A stretch of DNA of 9,345 bases from an uncultured Selenomonadales bacterium (GTDB lineage: Bacteria > Bacillota_C > Negativicutes > Selenomonadales > Selenomonadaceae): positions 1-9,345 of the forward strand of contig CALGGX010000331.1 of the NCBI GenBank assembly GCA_937916025.1. Direction: 5' to 3'. Numbering within the stretch: the stretch's first letter is position 1; each line of letters opens with the position of its first letter. The position numbers were made by a program, and so were the translations under genes. Of the stretch, positions 1 through 7,626 are shown one piece after another. The notes under the pieces are model-generated. The model had not been told where the DNA came from and made no database searches. It saw nothing but the letters and a program-made list of their open reading frames with translations.

Positions 1-180
1 GAAATCAGCGGCAATGACATCGAAATTGCGTTCAACGTCAACTACCTGCAGGACGCGCTGAAAATAATCGGCGGCAGCAAGCTCAAAATCGGGATGAATC
101 AGGCGCTGTCGCCGGTGGACATTCGCGGGCTCGACGACGACAGTTTCATCTACATAATCACGCCGCTCCGCACGCAATGA
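1..180 (+). CDS. dnaN: DNA polymerase III beta sliding clamp, C-terminal end (partial)
   Basis: The first 59 codons, in frame 1, are the tail of the beta clamp; the gene starts outside the window. The ring-shaped clamp tethers the replicative polymerase to DNA. The fragment shows the final domain pattern: a helix region around LQDALKIIGG, then SPVDIRG and the closing strand DSFIYIITPLRTQ. That ending resembles the (I/V)xxILPVRT-type ending of Firmicutes DnaN proteins. The stop TGA (178-180) overlaps the recF start in an ATGA junction, so the two are probably translationally coupled. Many Firmicutes have a small S4-domain gene (yaaA/rlbA type) between dnaN and recF; there is no room for one here. 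Identification rests on the C-terminus and on the recF neighbour. Confidence 0.9.
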   Translation, partial: EISGNDIEIAFNVNYLQDALKIIGGSKLKIGMNQALSPVDIRGLDDDSFIYIITPLRTQ

Positions 181-1295
181 ATGCCGCGAAAATTTTCCTC
201 AGCAACTTCCGCAATTTCGGCGAACTGGATTTGGAGCTTGACGCGGCGATAAACATTTTCCTCGGACGCAACGCGCAGGGCAAGACGAATTTGATCGAGT
301 CGATGGAATATGCCGCGCTCGGACGCTCGCAACGCGCCTCGAAAGACGCCGAGCTCATTCGCTGGGAGCAAACCGAAGCCGTCGTTCGGATCGTCTTTGA
401 AAAATTCGGCGTCGAGCAGTCGCTCGCCTTCGAGCTCAATCGGCAAAAAAATCGGCGGCTGTTTTTCAACGAGCAGCCGATCAAAATCCGAGAGTTGATC
501 GGGAAATTGAATGTCGTTTACTTCTCGCCGGAAGATTTGTTTTTGATCAAAGGCGCGCCCGCCGCCCGCCGCCGCTTCCTCGACGCCGAAATTTCGCAAG
601 CGTCGCCGTTTTATTTTGCCGAGCTCCTGACTTACAATCGAGTGCTCGCGCAAAGAAATTCGCTGTTGAAAAAAATCAAAGACGGCGAAGTTTCGAGCAA
701 GGGACTCGCGCTCTGGAACGAGCAACTCGCAAATTCAGCCGCGCGGATCGTTTTGAAGCGATTGGAAGTCGTCGAGAAGTTGAGTCGGCTCGCGTCCGAA
801 ATTCAAAAAAAATTATCGGGCGGACGCGAAGAAATGTCGATACGATACGAGGCGCGCGGTTTCGGCGATTTAAAATTCGACAGCGGCTTGACATCAACGC
901 TTGCCGCGCGTTATCATAACAAGCTGAATGAACTCGATGCGGCGGATATTTTGCGCGGCTCGACGACACTCGGTCCGCATCTCGACGAGCTGAAATTCTT
1001 CGTCAACGATCGGGAGCTTCGTATCTTCGGCTCGCAAGGGCAGCAACGTACGGCAGTGCTTTCGCTCAAACTCTCCGAGCTCGAATTTTTGAATGAAGAG
1101 ACGGGCACGTATCCGATCCTTCTGCTCGACGACGTGATGAGTGAACTCGACGCCGCGCGGCGCAATCAATTGCTGGAATTTTTGAGCCGAAATCGGATAC
1201 AAACATTCATAACCGCCGCCGAAGAATTTCCGATCAACATTGCAATCGATGTTGCCGTCTTCAACGTTGACAACGCCGTCATCACTGCGAGGTGA
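177..1295 (+). CDS. recF: DNA replication and repair protein RecF
   Basis: RecF is an SMC-like ATPase that, with RecO and RecR, helps load RecA at single-strand gaps. The 372-residue length is normal for the family. Visible motifs are Walker A GRNAQGKTN (residues 30-38), the GPHLDEL segment (266-272), the ABC signature region FGSQGQQRT (284-292), Walker B PILLLDDV (313-320) and the following SELD D-loop (322-325). The N-terminal IFLSNFRNF pattern is typical of RecF. The ATG at 177 overlaps the dnaN stop by four bases, and the reading begins exactly where the family begins. The recF stop lies inside the ribosome binding site of the next gene (GAGGTGA, 1289-1295), so all three genes are tightly coupled. 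No odd residues were seen. Confidence 0.97.
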   Translation: MNAAKIFLSNFRNFGELDLELDAAINIFLGRNAQGKTNLIESMEYAALGRSQRASKDAELIRWEQTEAVVRIVFEKFGVEQSLAFELNRQKNRRLFFNEQPIKIRELIGKLNVVYFSPEDLFLIKGAPAARRRFLDAEISQASPFYFAELLTYNRVLAQRNSLLKKIKDGEVSSKGLALWNEQLANSAARIVLKRLEVVEKLSRLASEIQKKLSGGREEMSIRYEARGFGDLKFDSGLTSTLAARYHNKLNELDAADILRGSTTLGPHLDELKFFVNDRELRIFGSQGQQRTAVLSLKLSELEFLNEETGTYPILLLDDVMSELDAARRNQLLEFLSRNRIQTFITAAEEFPINIAIDVAVFNVDNAVITAR

Positions 1296-1299
1296 AACG

Positions 1300-2196
1300 A
1301 TGTTTACGACCGCCGAAGCCGCGCTCAAAAGTTCATTGAAGGCACTCGGCAAAGATTTTTACATTCAGTATTTGCGGCACGCGCTTTTTTTTCGATGGCA
1401 GGAAACGGTCGGCGAGACAATCGCAAAAAACGTGCTGCCGTCGCGGATTGATCGCAAGACGCTGTTCGTTTACATCAACAGCGCGCCTTGGAAGACAGAA
1501 TTTCAATTTCGGAAGGCGGAGATCATCAAAAAGCTCAACGCGGCGGCAGAATGTCAATTGATTGACGAAATTCTGTTGAGCCGCGAACCGAGAATTTCCG
1601 CGCCGAAAAAACAATCGGTTGATTCGGACGAGCTGACGCCGAACGAGATCATTGCAAACGACATGCCGAACATTCAATTGACGGACGGGGAGCTTGACGA
1701 AGTTCGTAAGCAAATTCCGGCGGAATATGACGAGAAGTTGCAGGCAATGATTTTGCAAACGTCGATCAGCCGTTGGCGATTGAGAAAATGTCGAGAAAAA
1801 CACGGTTGGCATAAATGCGCGAAGTGTGAGTTGCTCGTTCCGCCGAATGAATCGCTTTGCATCGATTGCGAGCGTAAAGAACTCGAAGAATTTCGACGGC
1901 AGATCGGTTTGATCATTCGCGAGGCTCCGTGGTTGCAATTCGCCGAAATTTACCGCGAGATGCAGGCAAAAATGCCGCACATGATCGGGCGGTGCCTTCC
2001 GGAGACGGTGGCCGGCATTCGCTCGTCGCTCGTGCAGGCATTGGCCGGTTCATTGAAATTAAGCGATCGGCGACAGATTAAACGGCTGGTGATGATATAT
2101 CGGCAGTTGCCGCCCGATCAATTGAATGACGAGATCATTCGCCGGACGATGCGGCGATTGCGATTTGATTTGCCGCTGTATGCCGACGATTTTTGA
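1300..2196 (+). CDS. DUF721/DciA-like protein with a zinc-ribbon and long C-terminal extension
   Basis: The first ~95 residues match the DUF721 (DciA) pattern: a helical start, W33..VGE.IA.N (WQETVGETIAKN), P..I....L.V.I (PSRIDRKTLFVYI) and W64..E..F followed by a charged helix. DUF721 proteins often sit next to recF or gyrB; DciA members are proposed loaders or partners of the DnaB helicase. That role is inferred here from family and position. At 298 residues the protein is about twice the usual single-domain size. The extra part has four cysteines in a CxxC...CxxC arrangement (C173, C176, C187, C190), a likely zinc ribbon, followed by a basic, helical C-terminus. I chose the ATG at 1300 because GAGGTGA at 1289-1295 is well placed and an in-frame upstream start (1240) would lie inside recF. 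The function of the extension is unknown. Confidence 0.85.
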   Translation: MFTTAEAALKSSLKALGKDFYIQYLRHALFFRWQETVGETIAKNVLPSRIDRKTLFVYINSAPWKTEFQFRKAEIIKKLNAAAECQLIDEILLSREPRISAPKKQSVDSDELTPNEIIANDMPNIQLTDGELDEVRKQIPAEYDEKLQAMILQTSISRWRLRKCREKHGWHKCAKCELLVPPNESLCIDCERKELEEFRRQIGLIIREAPWLQFAEIYREMQAKMPHMIGRCLPETVAGIRSSLVQALAGSLKLSDRRQIKRLVMIYRQLPPDQLNDEIIRRTMRRLRFDLPLYADDF

Positions 2197-4251
<2,055 letters not shown>

Positions 4252-4253
4252 AA

Positions 4254-4365
4254 GGCAATGCGTAATTCGTAATTCGTAATTAGGAATTAGGGATGCGGAA
4301 TTTGAAATTAGAAATTTGGAATTTGAAATTAATTACGCATTACGCATTACGAATTACGAATTATT
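4254..4365 (+). repeat. Heptanucleotide-unit repeat element
   Basis: From 4261 to 4365 the sequence divides without a gap into fifteen 7-bp units, and 4254-4260 (ggcaatg) fits as a sixteenth. The left units are CGTAATT (three times) and AGGAATT. The middle units are variants such as CGGAATT, TGAAATT, AGAAATT and TGGAATT. The right units are AATTACG and CATTACG, the reverse complement of the left type. The 14-bp GGAATTTGAAATTA occurs at 4297 and 4318, exactly three units apart. It is AT-rich and non-coding. Short tandem heptamer repeats are known from some other bacteria, notably cyanobacteria; whether this one is dispersed in its own genome cannot be seen from one copy. Confidence 0.85.
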
Positions 4366-4369
4366 TTTT
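4263..4369 (+). terminator. Probable gyrB terminator formed by the heptad element
   Basis: TAATTCGTAATTCGTAAT (4263-4280) is perfectly complementary to 4346-4363, giving an 18-bp stem. The stem is followed directly by six T (4364-4369). This resembles an intrinsic terminator, but the stem is AT-rich and the loop is about 65 bases, so efficiency is uncertain. Its place between gyrB and the motA leader supports a transcriptional boundary. Confidence 0.5.
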
Positions 4370-4429
4370 CAGTCGGCAGGGAATTTTTTTGCGGCATTGA
4401 ATAAAAAAACAAATGTACAACCTCGACGC

Positions 4430-4439
4430 AGGAGGAGGT
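4430..4439 (+). promoter_or_regulatory. Strong ribosome binding site that sets the motA TTG start
   Basis: AGGAGGAGGT is almost fully complementary to the 16S rRNA tail and ends 8 bases before TTG 4448, which identifies that codon as the start. The 60 bases before it (4370-4429) should hold the motA promoter. I see no convincing -35/-10 pair or sigma-28-type flagellar promoter there. Confidence 0.8.
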
Positions 4440-4447
4440 AATCGGTT

Positions 4448-5227
4448 TTGGAAAAATCCACACTAATCGGACTCATCTTTGGAACGGCGTCAATCTTCGT
4501 CGGCATGATTTTGAAGGGCGCGCCGCTCACCGCGTTTAACAATCCCGCGGCATTCTTAATCATCATCGGCGGCACGTTTGCCTGTCTGTTCAACGCATTT
4601 CCGATGGAAGAACTCAAAAAAATGCCGGTATTGCTGAAGTTGCTGTTCAAAGCCGGCGGAGATCAGAGTCGCGCCGATCTGATCAAGCTGTTCATCGAGT
4701 TATCGCAAGTGGCTCGCCGCGAAGGCATTCTTGCACTCGAGAGCCGCGTCGGCGATATCCCCGATCCGTTTTTCCGCAACGGCTTGTCGATGGTCATCGA
4801 CGGCATGGATCCGGAGTTCGTCGGAGAAGTGCTCGACGCAGAGCTGTCGGTTATGGAATCGCGACATGCGGAAGCGAGATCGATCTTCACGCAAGCGGGC
4901 ACGTACGCGCCTACGCTGGGCGTGCTCGGCGCGGTTGTCGGTTTGATCGCGGCACTCGGGCATTTGGACGACGTCAACGAGCTCGGTCACGCGATCGCGG
5001 CGGCGTTTGTTGCAACGATCCTCGGCATCTTCACCGGTTACGTTCTCTGGTTGCCGTTCGCCAACAAACTGAAGTTGAAATCGGCGGAAGAAGTCGGCTA
5101 CAAACGAATGATCATCGAAGGAATTCTGTCGTTGCAGGCAGGCGACTCGCCCACGCAAATCGAGTCTCGACTGATGGTTTTCATTCCGCAATCCGAACGC
5201 GATGCGATTAAGGGCAGCGGCGGTTGA
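4448..5227 (+). CDS. motA: Flagellar motor stator protein MotA
   Basis: MotA forms the ring of the flagellar stator around MotB and converts ion flow through the inner membrane into torque on the rotor. The 259 residues show the four expected membrane segments, at about 5-22, 33-50, 153-171 and 183-205. A cytoplasmic loop lies between the second and third. In that loop R90 and E98 (in ARREGILALE) fall at the charged positions that contact FliG in E. coli MotA. The two conserved prolines are present, P155 in PTLGVLGAVVG and P203 in LWLPFA. The start is TTG, set by the strong upstream site. motB follows 28 bases downstream. Gene position after gyrB rather than in a flagellar cluster is unusual but not unknown for stator genes. 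Confidence 0.93.
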   Translation: MEKSTLIGLIFGTASIFVGMILKGAPLTAFNNPAAFLIIIGGTFACLFNAFPMEELKKMPVLLKLLFKAGGDQSRADLIKLFIELSQVARREGILALESRVGDIPDPFFRNGLSMVIDGMDPEFVGEVLDAELSVMESRHAEARSIFTQAGTYAPTLGVLGAVVGLIAALGHLDDVNELGHAIAAAFVATILGIFTGYVLWLPFANKLKLKSAEEVGYKRMIIEGILSLQAGDSPTQIESRLMVFIPQSERDAIKGSGG

Positions 5228-5255
5228 TTGACAATTGTTTTGAGAGGTAAATTCC

Positions 5256-6050
5256 ATGGCGAGAAAAAAGCGGGCGAAACCGCACGAAGAAGAAGCGTCC
5301 GAGGCTTGGCTTTTGCCGTACTCGGACTTGATGACACTTTTGTTGGCGTTGTTCATTGCGCTGTTCGCGATCTCGCAGACGGATCAGACGAAGATGGTGC
5401 TGTTGGCTCAAGCATTCACCTCGGCATTCAATTTGGGCGGTCCGTCGTTCTTCGACCAAGCCGGTCCGAATCCGAGTCGTCAGCGCGAGTTCATTTCGAG
5501 CGAAGATCAGGGCAACGCGGCATTCATTCAAGAAAATCAGGCACTCGAAGACATTCAACGGCAATTGGAAGAGTACATTCGACAGAACAATCTCGAAGAC
5601 CAACTGTCGACGCAACTCGAAGAAGAAGGCTTGATGATCCGCATCAAAGAGAAGGCGTTATTCCCGTCGGGCTCGGCGGATTTGGTGCCGGAGTCTCAAC
5701 GCATCGGTCCTATCGTGGCGGGTTTGCTCGCCTCGGTACCGGAGCGGGTTCTGATCAGCGGGCACACCGATACCGATCCGATCAACACGGCGCAATTTCC
5801 TTCAAACTGGGAGCTGTCGTCGACACGCGCCTTGACTTTTATGAAATATTTGCTGTCGATCAATTCGGATCTGAATCCGGCACGTTTTTCGGCAATCGGT
5901 TACGGCGAATATCGTCCGCTCGCTTCCAATGACACTGCCGAAGGCAAGCAGACCAATCGGCGCGTTGAAATTCTGATCGCGCGGAGTTTGCGCTTCAATC
6001 CGAATGAAGGCATCGTATCTCAATCGGAAGCGGATCTGGTCGCGAAATAA
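5256..6050 (+). CDS. motB: Flagellar motor stator protein MotB
   Basis: MotB is the ion-binding, peptidoglycan-anchored partner of MotA. The 264-residue protein has a short basic N-terminus and one membrane helix, WLLPYSDLMTLLLALFIALF (18-37). D24 lies at the position of the essential ion-binding aspartate (D24 in B. subtilis MotB). A linker or plug region follows, with a helical, glutamine/glutamate-rich stretch at 90-125. The C-terminal OmpA-like peptidoglycan-binding domain has GHTDTDPIN (169-177), NWELSSTRA (184-192), GYGEYRP (215-221) and TNRRVEI (233-239). The site GAGAGGTAA (5242-5250) precedes the ATG. The PYSD helix looks more like proton-type MotB than sodium-type MotS/PomB, but ion specificity is inference only. 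Confidence 0.94.
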   Translation: MARKKRAKPHEEEASEAWLLPYSDLMTLLLALFIALFAISQTDQTKMVLLAQAFTSAFNLGGPSFFDQAGPNPSRQREFISSEDQGNAAFIQENQALEDIQRQLEEYIRQNNLEDQLSTQLEEEGLMIRIKEKALFPSGSADLVPESQRIGPIVAGLLASVPERVLISGHTDTDPINTAQFPSNWELSSTRALTFMKYLLSINSDLNPARFSAIGYGEYRPLASNDTAEGKQTNRRVEILIARSLRFNPNEGIVSQSEADLVAK

Positions 6051-6069
6051 TGATGAAGGAGTCGCAATA

Positions 6070-6570
6070 ATGAGTCGTAAAAAAATTTTATCCGAATTGA
6101 AATCGACGCTTGATTCGGCTAAATCGAAACTCGATGCGCTCGATCCGAAATCAAAAGATATTTATATTCACTGTACCGGCGGATGGGCGCGTTGTTATCT
6201 TGACGGTTTGCATTCCATGGGCTTGCGTCCGAAGGCTTATCTCGATAATGATCGAAGCAAGCAGGGGAAAATTTTCGACGGCGTTGACGTTATTGCACCG
6301 GAAGATGTTGCCGATAAATCAAACGCTTTGGTATTGATTTGCTCACTTGAAGCAACCGTCAATCAGGCTGTCTCTCGGAAACTTGATCGGCTTGATTTGC
6401 CGCATCTCAATATCGACGGTTACATATTTTCATTGTATTCGACAGAAATCATGCATTGCGCCGAAACTTTTGACGATGACGAGTCCGTTTCGGTTTATTC
6501 AAAGATGATTGACATTCGCATGGCTCCGGAAAATACTTGGGTCAACAATGGAAATACAGGGGGGGGTTGA
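6070..6570 (+). CDS. FkbM-type methyltransferase, N-terminal half, cut off at a G8 tract
   Basis: This 166-residue reading frame is the N-terminal part of a larger protein whose catalytic half lies in the -1 frame (6567-7187). It looks like a Rossmann-type sugar/nucleotide-binding domain: the strand-turn IYIHCTGGWARCYLDGL (31-47), the strand AYLDND (57-62), then GKIFDGVDVIAPEDV (66-80) and NALVLICS (85-92). Such domains are often found before FkbM methyltransferase domains. AAGGAG (6056-6061) is 8 bases before ATG 6070, so the start is clear. The frame ends ACA GGG GGG GGT TGA, with the stop directly behind the homopolymer. It follows motB by 19 bases and is probably co-transcribed. Two hand-counted 60-base lines (6301, 6421) have 37-42% GC against 55% for one in motA, which suggests acquisition. 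Confidence 0.75.
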   Translation: MSRKKILSELKSTLDSAKSKLDALDPKSKDIYIHCTGGWARCYLDGLHSMGLRPKAYLDNDRSKQGKIFDGVDVIAPEDVADKSNALVLICSLEATVNQAVSRKLDRLDLPHLNIDGYIFSLYSTEIMHCAETFDDDESVSVYSKMIDIRMAPENTWVNNGNTGGG

Positions 6571-7187
6571 GAATCACGCCTTTCTCCGGCGGTAAATATT
6601 TTGCGTTTCCGCCGTTCAAGTATCATGCAAAAAATGAGGTCTTCATCGATCCGGGCGCATATGTCGGCGATACACTCGAGCAGTATGTTTTTATGCACGA
6701 AGGCATTTTCGACAAAATCTATTGTTTCGAGCCGGACTCGCGTATTTTCCGAGCCCTCTCTGCGCGGCGGCGTCGTTTGAATGAAGAATGGGTGCTTGAC
6801 GAACATCAAATCAATCTCGTTGCGGCAGGCGTCGGACGTACAACGGCAGTGACACGCGCACGGCAAGCTTCATTCGGATTTTCGTTTGCCGTCGCCGAAG
6901 AAGAAAGCGGAAATTTGATTGACGTGATCTCGCTTGACGATTATTTTGCCAATCAGCCGATCACTTTCATAAAATCGGATATCGAAAGCTTGGAGTTTGA
7001 AATGTTGCGGGGTGCGGAAAAAATTCTTCGTCGGGATCGTCCGAAGTTGGCGATTTGTATTTATCACAGCGCGTTTGATATGTTCCGTATTCAGAAATTG
7101 ATTGAAGAACTTGGATTGAATTACAATTTTGCGGTCAGACATCATTCAAATCGATTGAGTGAAACGGTATTGTATGCTTGGCAATGA
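6537..7187 (+). CDS. FkbM family SAM-dependent methyltransferase, catalytic half (frameshifted)
   Basis: This frame holds the FkbM methyltransferase domain. FkbM enzymes transfer a methyl group from SAM, often to sugars, lipids or peptides. Motif I is VFIDPGAYVGDTLEQY, a D-x-G-A-x-x-G-D-T pattern. The acidic motif is CFEPDSRIF. The family core follows as ISLDDYF, TFIKSDIESLEFEMLRGAEK and RPKLAICIYH. The frame is open from TTG 6537, but homology can only begin after the G tract, with LRITPFSGGKYF from 6567. No in-frame ATG is suitably placed and no ribosome binding site marks a separate start, so it probably needs the upstream half. With nine G, the joined protein would have about 372 residues, a normal size for two-domain members. 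The substrate is unknown. Its neighbours (motAB) make a flagellar or surface glycan possible but unproven. Confidence 0.75.
   Translation: MGQQWKYRGGLRITPFSGGKYFAFPPFKYHAKNEVFIDPGAYVGDTLEQYVFMHEGIFDKIYCFEPDSRIFRALSARRRRLNEEWVLDEHQINLVAAGVGRTTAVTRARQASFGFSFAVAEEESGNLIDVISLDDYFANQPITFIKSDIESLEFEMLRGAEKILRRDRPKLAICIYHSAFDMFRIQKLIEELGLNYNFAVRHHSNRLSETVLYAWQ
6559..6566 (+). repeat. Poly-G tract (8 G) at the frameshift
   Basis: Eight consecutive G lie exactly where the two methyltransferase frames meet. A total of 6 or 9 G would restore one frame; 7 or 8 would not. In the upstream frame the end of the run reads G GGG GGT followed by TGA, which also fits a -1 slippery heptamer. Homopolymer length change, ribosomal or transcriptional slippage and base-calling error are all possible. 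Confidence 0.85.
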
Positions 7188-7192
7188 AGGAG
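7187..7192 (+). promoter_or_regulatory. Ribosome binding site that sets the acpS TTG start
   Basis: AAGGAG overlaps the last base of the methyltransferase stop and ends 7 bases before TTG 7200. This supports the TTG as the acpS start and coupling to the gene before it. Confidence 0.75.
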
Positions 7193-7199
7193 TGATCTG

Positions 7200-7562
7200 T
7201 TGATCATCGGGATTGGAACGGACATCATCGAGATCGAGCGGGTGAAACGCGCGGTCGAGCGCACTCACTTCCGCAATCGCGTCTTCACTCCGCTCGAACA
7301 GAATTATTGCGAGAGCAGAAACAACAGCAAGTTTGCCTCCTACGCCGCGCGTTTTGCCGGCAAGGAGGCTTTTTTCAAAGCAGTCGGCACGGGCATCGTC
7401 ACGGATTTGACGGACGTTGAGATCGTCAATGTCAAGAGCGGGCAGCCTTTCATCAGACTGTACGATCAAGCCGCGCGGCTCGTCTCGCCGGATGCGAAAA
7501 TTCATTTGTCGTTGAGTCACTCGAAAACTTACGCGACGGCGGTTTGCATCATTGAAATATGA
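7200..7562 (+). CDS. acpS: Holo-[acyl-carrier-protein] synthase AcpS
   Basis: AcpS transfers the 4'-phosphopantetheine arm from coenzyme A to a serine of apo-ACP, activating it for fatty acid synthesis. The 120-residue length is typical. The family signatures are present: GIGTDIIEIERV with the metal-binding D8, and RFAGKEAFFKAVGTG (51-65) with the metal-binding E56. The C-terminal SLSHSKTYATAV (104-115) is also typical. The start is TTG, supported by AAGGAG at 7187-7192. It lies 12 bases behind the methyltransferase frame. acpS next to nnr is a common pairing in Firmicutes-type genomes, so the methyltransferase is the likely insertion between motAB and acpS-nnr. Confidence 0.95.
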   Translation: MIIGIGTDIIEIERVKRAVERTHFRNRVFTPLEQNYCESRNNSKFASYAARFAGKEAFFKAVGTGIVTDLTDVEIVNVKSGQPFIRLYDQAARLVSPDAKIHLSLSHSKTYATAVCIIEI

Positions 7563-7568
7563 TCGCCC

Positions 7569-7597
7569 TTGAAACTCAATGAAAAATGAAATATAAT
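7569..7597 (+). promoter_or_regulatory. Housekeeping-sigma promoter upstream of nnr
   Basis: TTGAAA (7569-7574) and a perfect TATAAT (7592-7597) are separated by 17 bases, the optimal spacing. Transcription would start near 7604, about 23 bases before the TTG start of nnr. It lies in the 64-base gap between acpS and nnr, which has no clear terminator, so nnr may have its own transcript as well as read-through. Confidence 0.7.
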
Positions 7598-7614
7598 CGA
7601 AAGAAACGAATGAT

Positions 7615-7618
7615 GGAG
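7615..7618 (+). promoter_or_regulatory. Ribosome binding site that sets the nnr TTG start
   Basis: GGAG ends 8 bases before TTG 7627. The in-frame GTG at 7618 overlaps the site and would add three residues not expected in the family, so TTG 7627 is preferred. Confidence 0.65.
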
Positions 7619-7626
7619 TGAGAGTC

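Noticed and set aside
1..180. Replication origin with DnaA boxes near dnaN
   Set aside because: I found no TTATCCACA-like boxes in the window; the origin is probably upstream, near dnaA.
1240..1299. An earlier in-frame start for the DUF721 gene
   Set aside because: It lies inside recF without a ribosome binding site, while the ATG at 1300 has GAGGTGA at proper distance.
4254..4369. CRISPR array or insertion-sequence remnant
   Set aside because: The units are only 7 bp with no spacers, and there is no transposase, target duplication or terminal repeat of IS type.
4370..4430. A flagellar or housekeeping promoter before motA
   Set aside because: TTGCGG at 4389 and TAAA at 4402 were considered, but neither has a matching second element at proper spacing.
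5228..5932. A 234-codon + strand frame overlapping motB
   Set aside because: It is out of frame with MotB, whose motifs are intact, and its translation is rich in R, S and G without any family pattern.
6004..6069. An in-frame 22-codon extension of the methyltransferase N-terminal half
   Set aside because: It would overlap the end of motB; AAGGAG at 6056-6061 points to ATG 6070.
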